A program made the translations under genes and the position numbers. Shown piece after piece: positions 31,796-32,299 of a stretch of 32,299 nt of DNA. The stretch is from Candidatus Berkelbacteria bacterium CG_4_10_14_0_2_um_filter_35_9_33_12. GTDB lineage: Bacteria; Patescibacteriota; UBA1384; GWA2-35-9. The notes under the pieces are model-generated. The model saw nothing but the letters and a program-made list of their open reading frames with translations, ran no database searches and was not told the origin of the DNA. Position 1 is the stretch's first letter, and every line of letters starts with the position of its first letter. The DNA is taken from NCBI GenBank assembly GCA_002793435.1, contig PFQF01000039.1, positions 1 through 32,299 on the forward strand, read 5' to 3'.

Positions 31796-32203
31796 AGACT
31801 AATAATATTTTACACAAACATCAAGTACTCTAGTATCCACTAGAGTACTTGATGTCTTGGGAAGAGTTTTGTTAGGAAGAAATAATACAATCTGGTTAAT
31901 TTGTAATATTGAGTAAGATGTGAATAAATTTTTTAGAATCACTGACAAATGATAGAACATAGGATACAATAAAACTGTTTTTTGAGAATGATTTGTTGTT
32001 TAAGAATGTGCGTCTAGTCAGATGAATAGATGATGGGGAGTTTTCACATTTATCTGGTCATCTGATAGACCACTAATTTATGTTGGTAGAGGTTCTAACG
32101 CACATAAAATTGCAGTCGTCACTCACAGAAAAAAGAGGGCTGATCTCAAGGTTGTTGCAAAAGATGTAATAGAACTAAACAAAAAACACCGGGGAATGCT
32201 TAA
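31787..32203. other. Gene-poor stretch with possible decayed coding sequence
   Basis: No intact gene is seen in these 417 bases. They contain the second CTAG palindrome. Short coding-like pieces occur in different frames: one reads DTIKLFFENDLLFKNVRLVR then TGA then IDDGEFSHLSGH, and another begins at 32034. The pattern fits a decaying gene but no family was recognised. Confidence 0.5.
31819..31854. promoter_or_regulatory. Second CTAG palindrome, extended to 16-bp arms
   Basis: CATCAAGTACTCTAGT and its exact complement flank ATCC. The inner arms (ACTCTAGT / ACTAGAGT) and the four-base spacing equal the site at 31201-31220; only the spacer bases differ. No T tract follows on either strand, so an operator is more likely than a terminator. 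Confidence 0.7.
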
Positions 32204-32282
32204 ATGTCGAGTAATTACGACGAATCGGCACCCAACCCGGTCTTTGTATTTATTATATCAATTTTTATCGTTTTGTCAATAG
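32034..32282 (+). other. Open 83-codon frame without a usable start, possibly decayed gene
   Basis: Directly after an in-frame TGA (32031-32033) a frame runs to TAG 32282: WGVFTFIWSSDRPLIYVGRG, then SNAHKIAVVTHRKKRADLKV, and later VITTNRHPTRSLYLLYQFL. Composition looks protein-like (ordered hydrophobic strands, basic helix), but there is no ATG, GTG or TTG near its beginning. It overlaps the next ORF in another frame. The family is unknown; it could be a fragment. Confidence 0.25.
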
Positions 32283-32299
32283 TTATTCTTAACAATCTC
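32204..32299 (+). CDS. N-terminus of a membrane protein (runs off the window)
   Basis: ATG 32204 begins a frame open to the window end (32 codons): MSSNYDESAPNPVFVFIISI, then a strongly hydrophobic continuation (FIVLSIVILNNL) forming one membrane helix after a short acidic Pro-containing start. The ribosome binding site is weak (GGGGAA, about 8 bases upstream). Too short for a family call. Confidence 0.45.
   Translation, partial: MSSNYDESAPNPVFVFIISIFIVLSIVILNNL

Noticed and set aside
31819-31854. Second CTAG palindrome as a terminator
   Set aside because: No T run follows on either strand and its core equals the promoter-located palindrome at 31201.

Overview
The window is AT-rich bacterial DNA with densely packed, mostly short housekeeping genes. 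Many proteins are shorter than, or lack conserved parts of, their usual family form: ThrRS without a TGS domain, a short Fmt, a PriA without a Walker A motif, and a UvrA without the UvrB-binding region. Together with the small intergenic gaps and scattered tRNA genes, this fits a reduced-genome lineage such as Patescibacteria/CPR. That placement is inference; there is no rRNA in the window to confirm it.

Layout: 1-570 holds transposase-like and DUF218-like remnants that converge on tRNA-Asp. 660-2540 holds an EF-Tu-domain-2-like small protein, tRNA-Gly, tgt, and tRNA-Arg, -Val and -Phe. 2640-5511 holds a membrane protein and a coupled rpsA-like / MBL-like / nrnA operon. 5583-7096 holds five tRNAs, with a more GC-rich SDR cassette between the two tRNA-Leu genes. 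7343-9628 is rny-ymdB. 9706-9959 has three tRNAs, followed by an AI-2E-type transporter. 11031-12807 is a proteostasis block of ssrA, an HTH-Hsp20 fusion, tRNA-Val and smpB. 12886-16949 holds thrS, interrupted by an in-frame TGA, and a large surface-anchored glycosidase-like protein. 16979-21420 is mainly minus strand: rplY, a zinc-ribbon protein, trmD, khpA, rpsP, fmt and def, with a small plus-strand gene pair whose second member is frameshifted. 21542-23272 is a degenerate priA. 23283-25571 is lepB plus a Kef-type antiporter. After dksA-like comes a minus-strand DAGK-like-infC-rpmI-rplT operon, then bactofilin, uvrA and a TrpR-like regulator with two near-identical palindromes.

Three signals stand out. 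(1) UGA behaves oddly. thrS has UGA exactly where ThrRS has a conserved Trp, yet UGA ends several other genes. All five of those UGA stops that do not abut or overlap a downstream gene in a way that prevents scoring are followed in frame by UAA or UAG within four codons. (2) Several genes have a -10 hexamer exactly six bases before the start codon, implying leaderless mRNAs (HTH-Hsp20, smpB, trmD, TrpR-like). (3) Two regulators have matching palindromes in their own promoters: the HTH-Hsp20 fusion and the TrpR-like protein. infC also starts at ATA, directly against the UGA stop of the preceding gene in the same frame.

The main themes are translation and its quality control (tmRNA/SmpB, formylation/deformylation, ribosomal proteins, tRNA modification) and RNA turnover (RNase Y, NrnA, S1-like and KH proteins). 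All functional assignments come from reading motifs; no database search was run.
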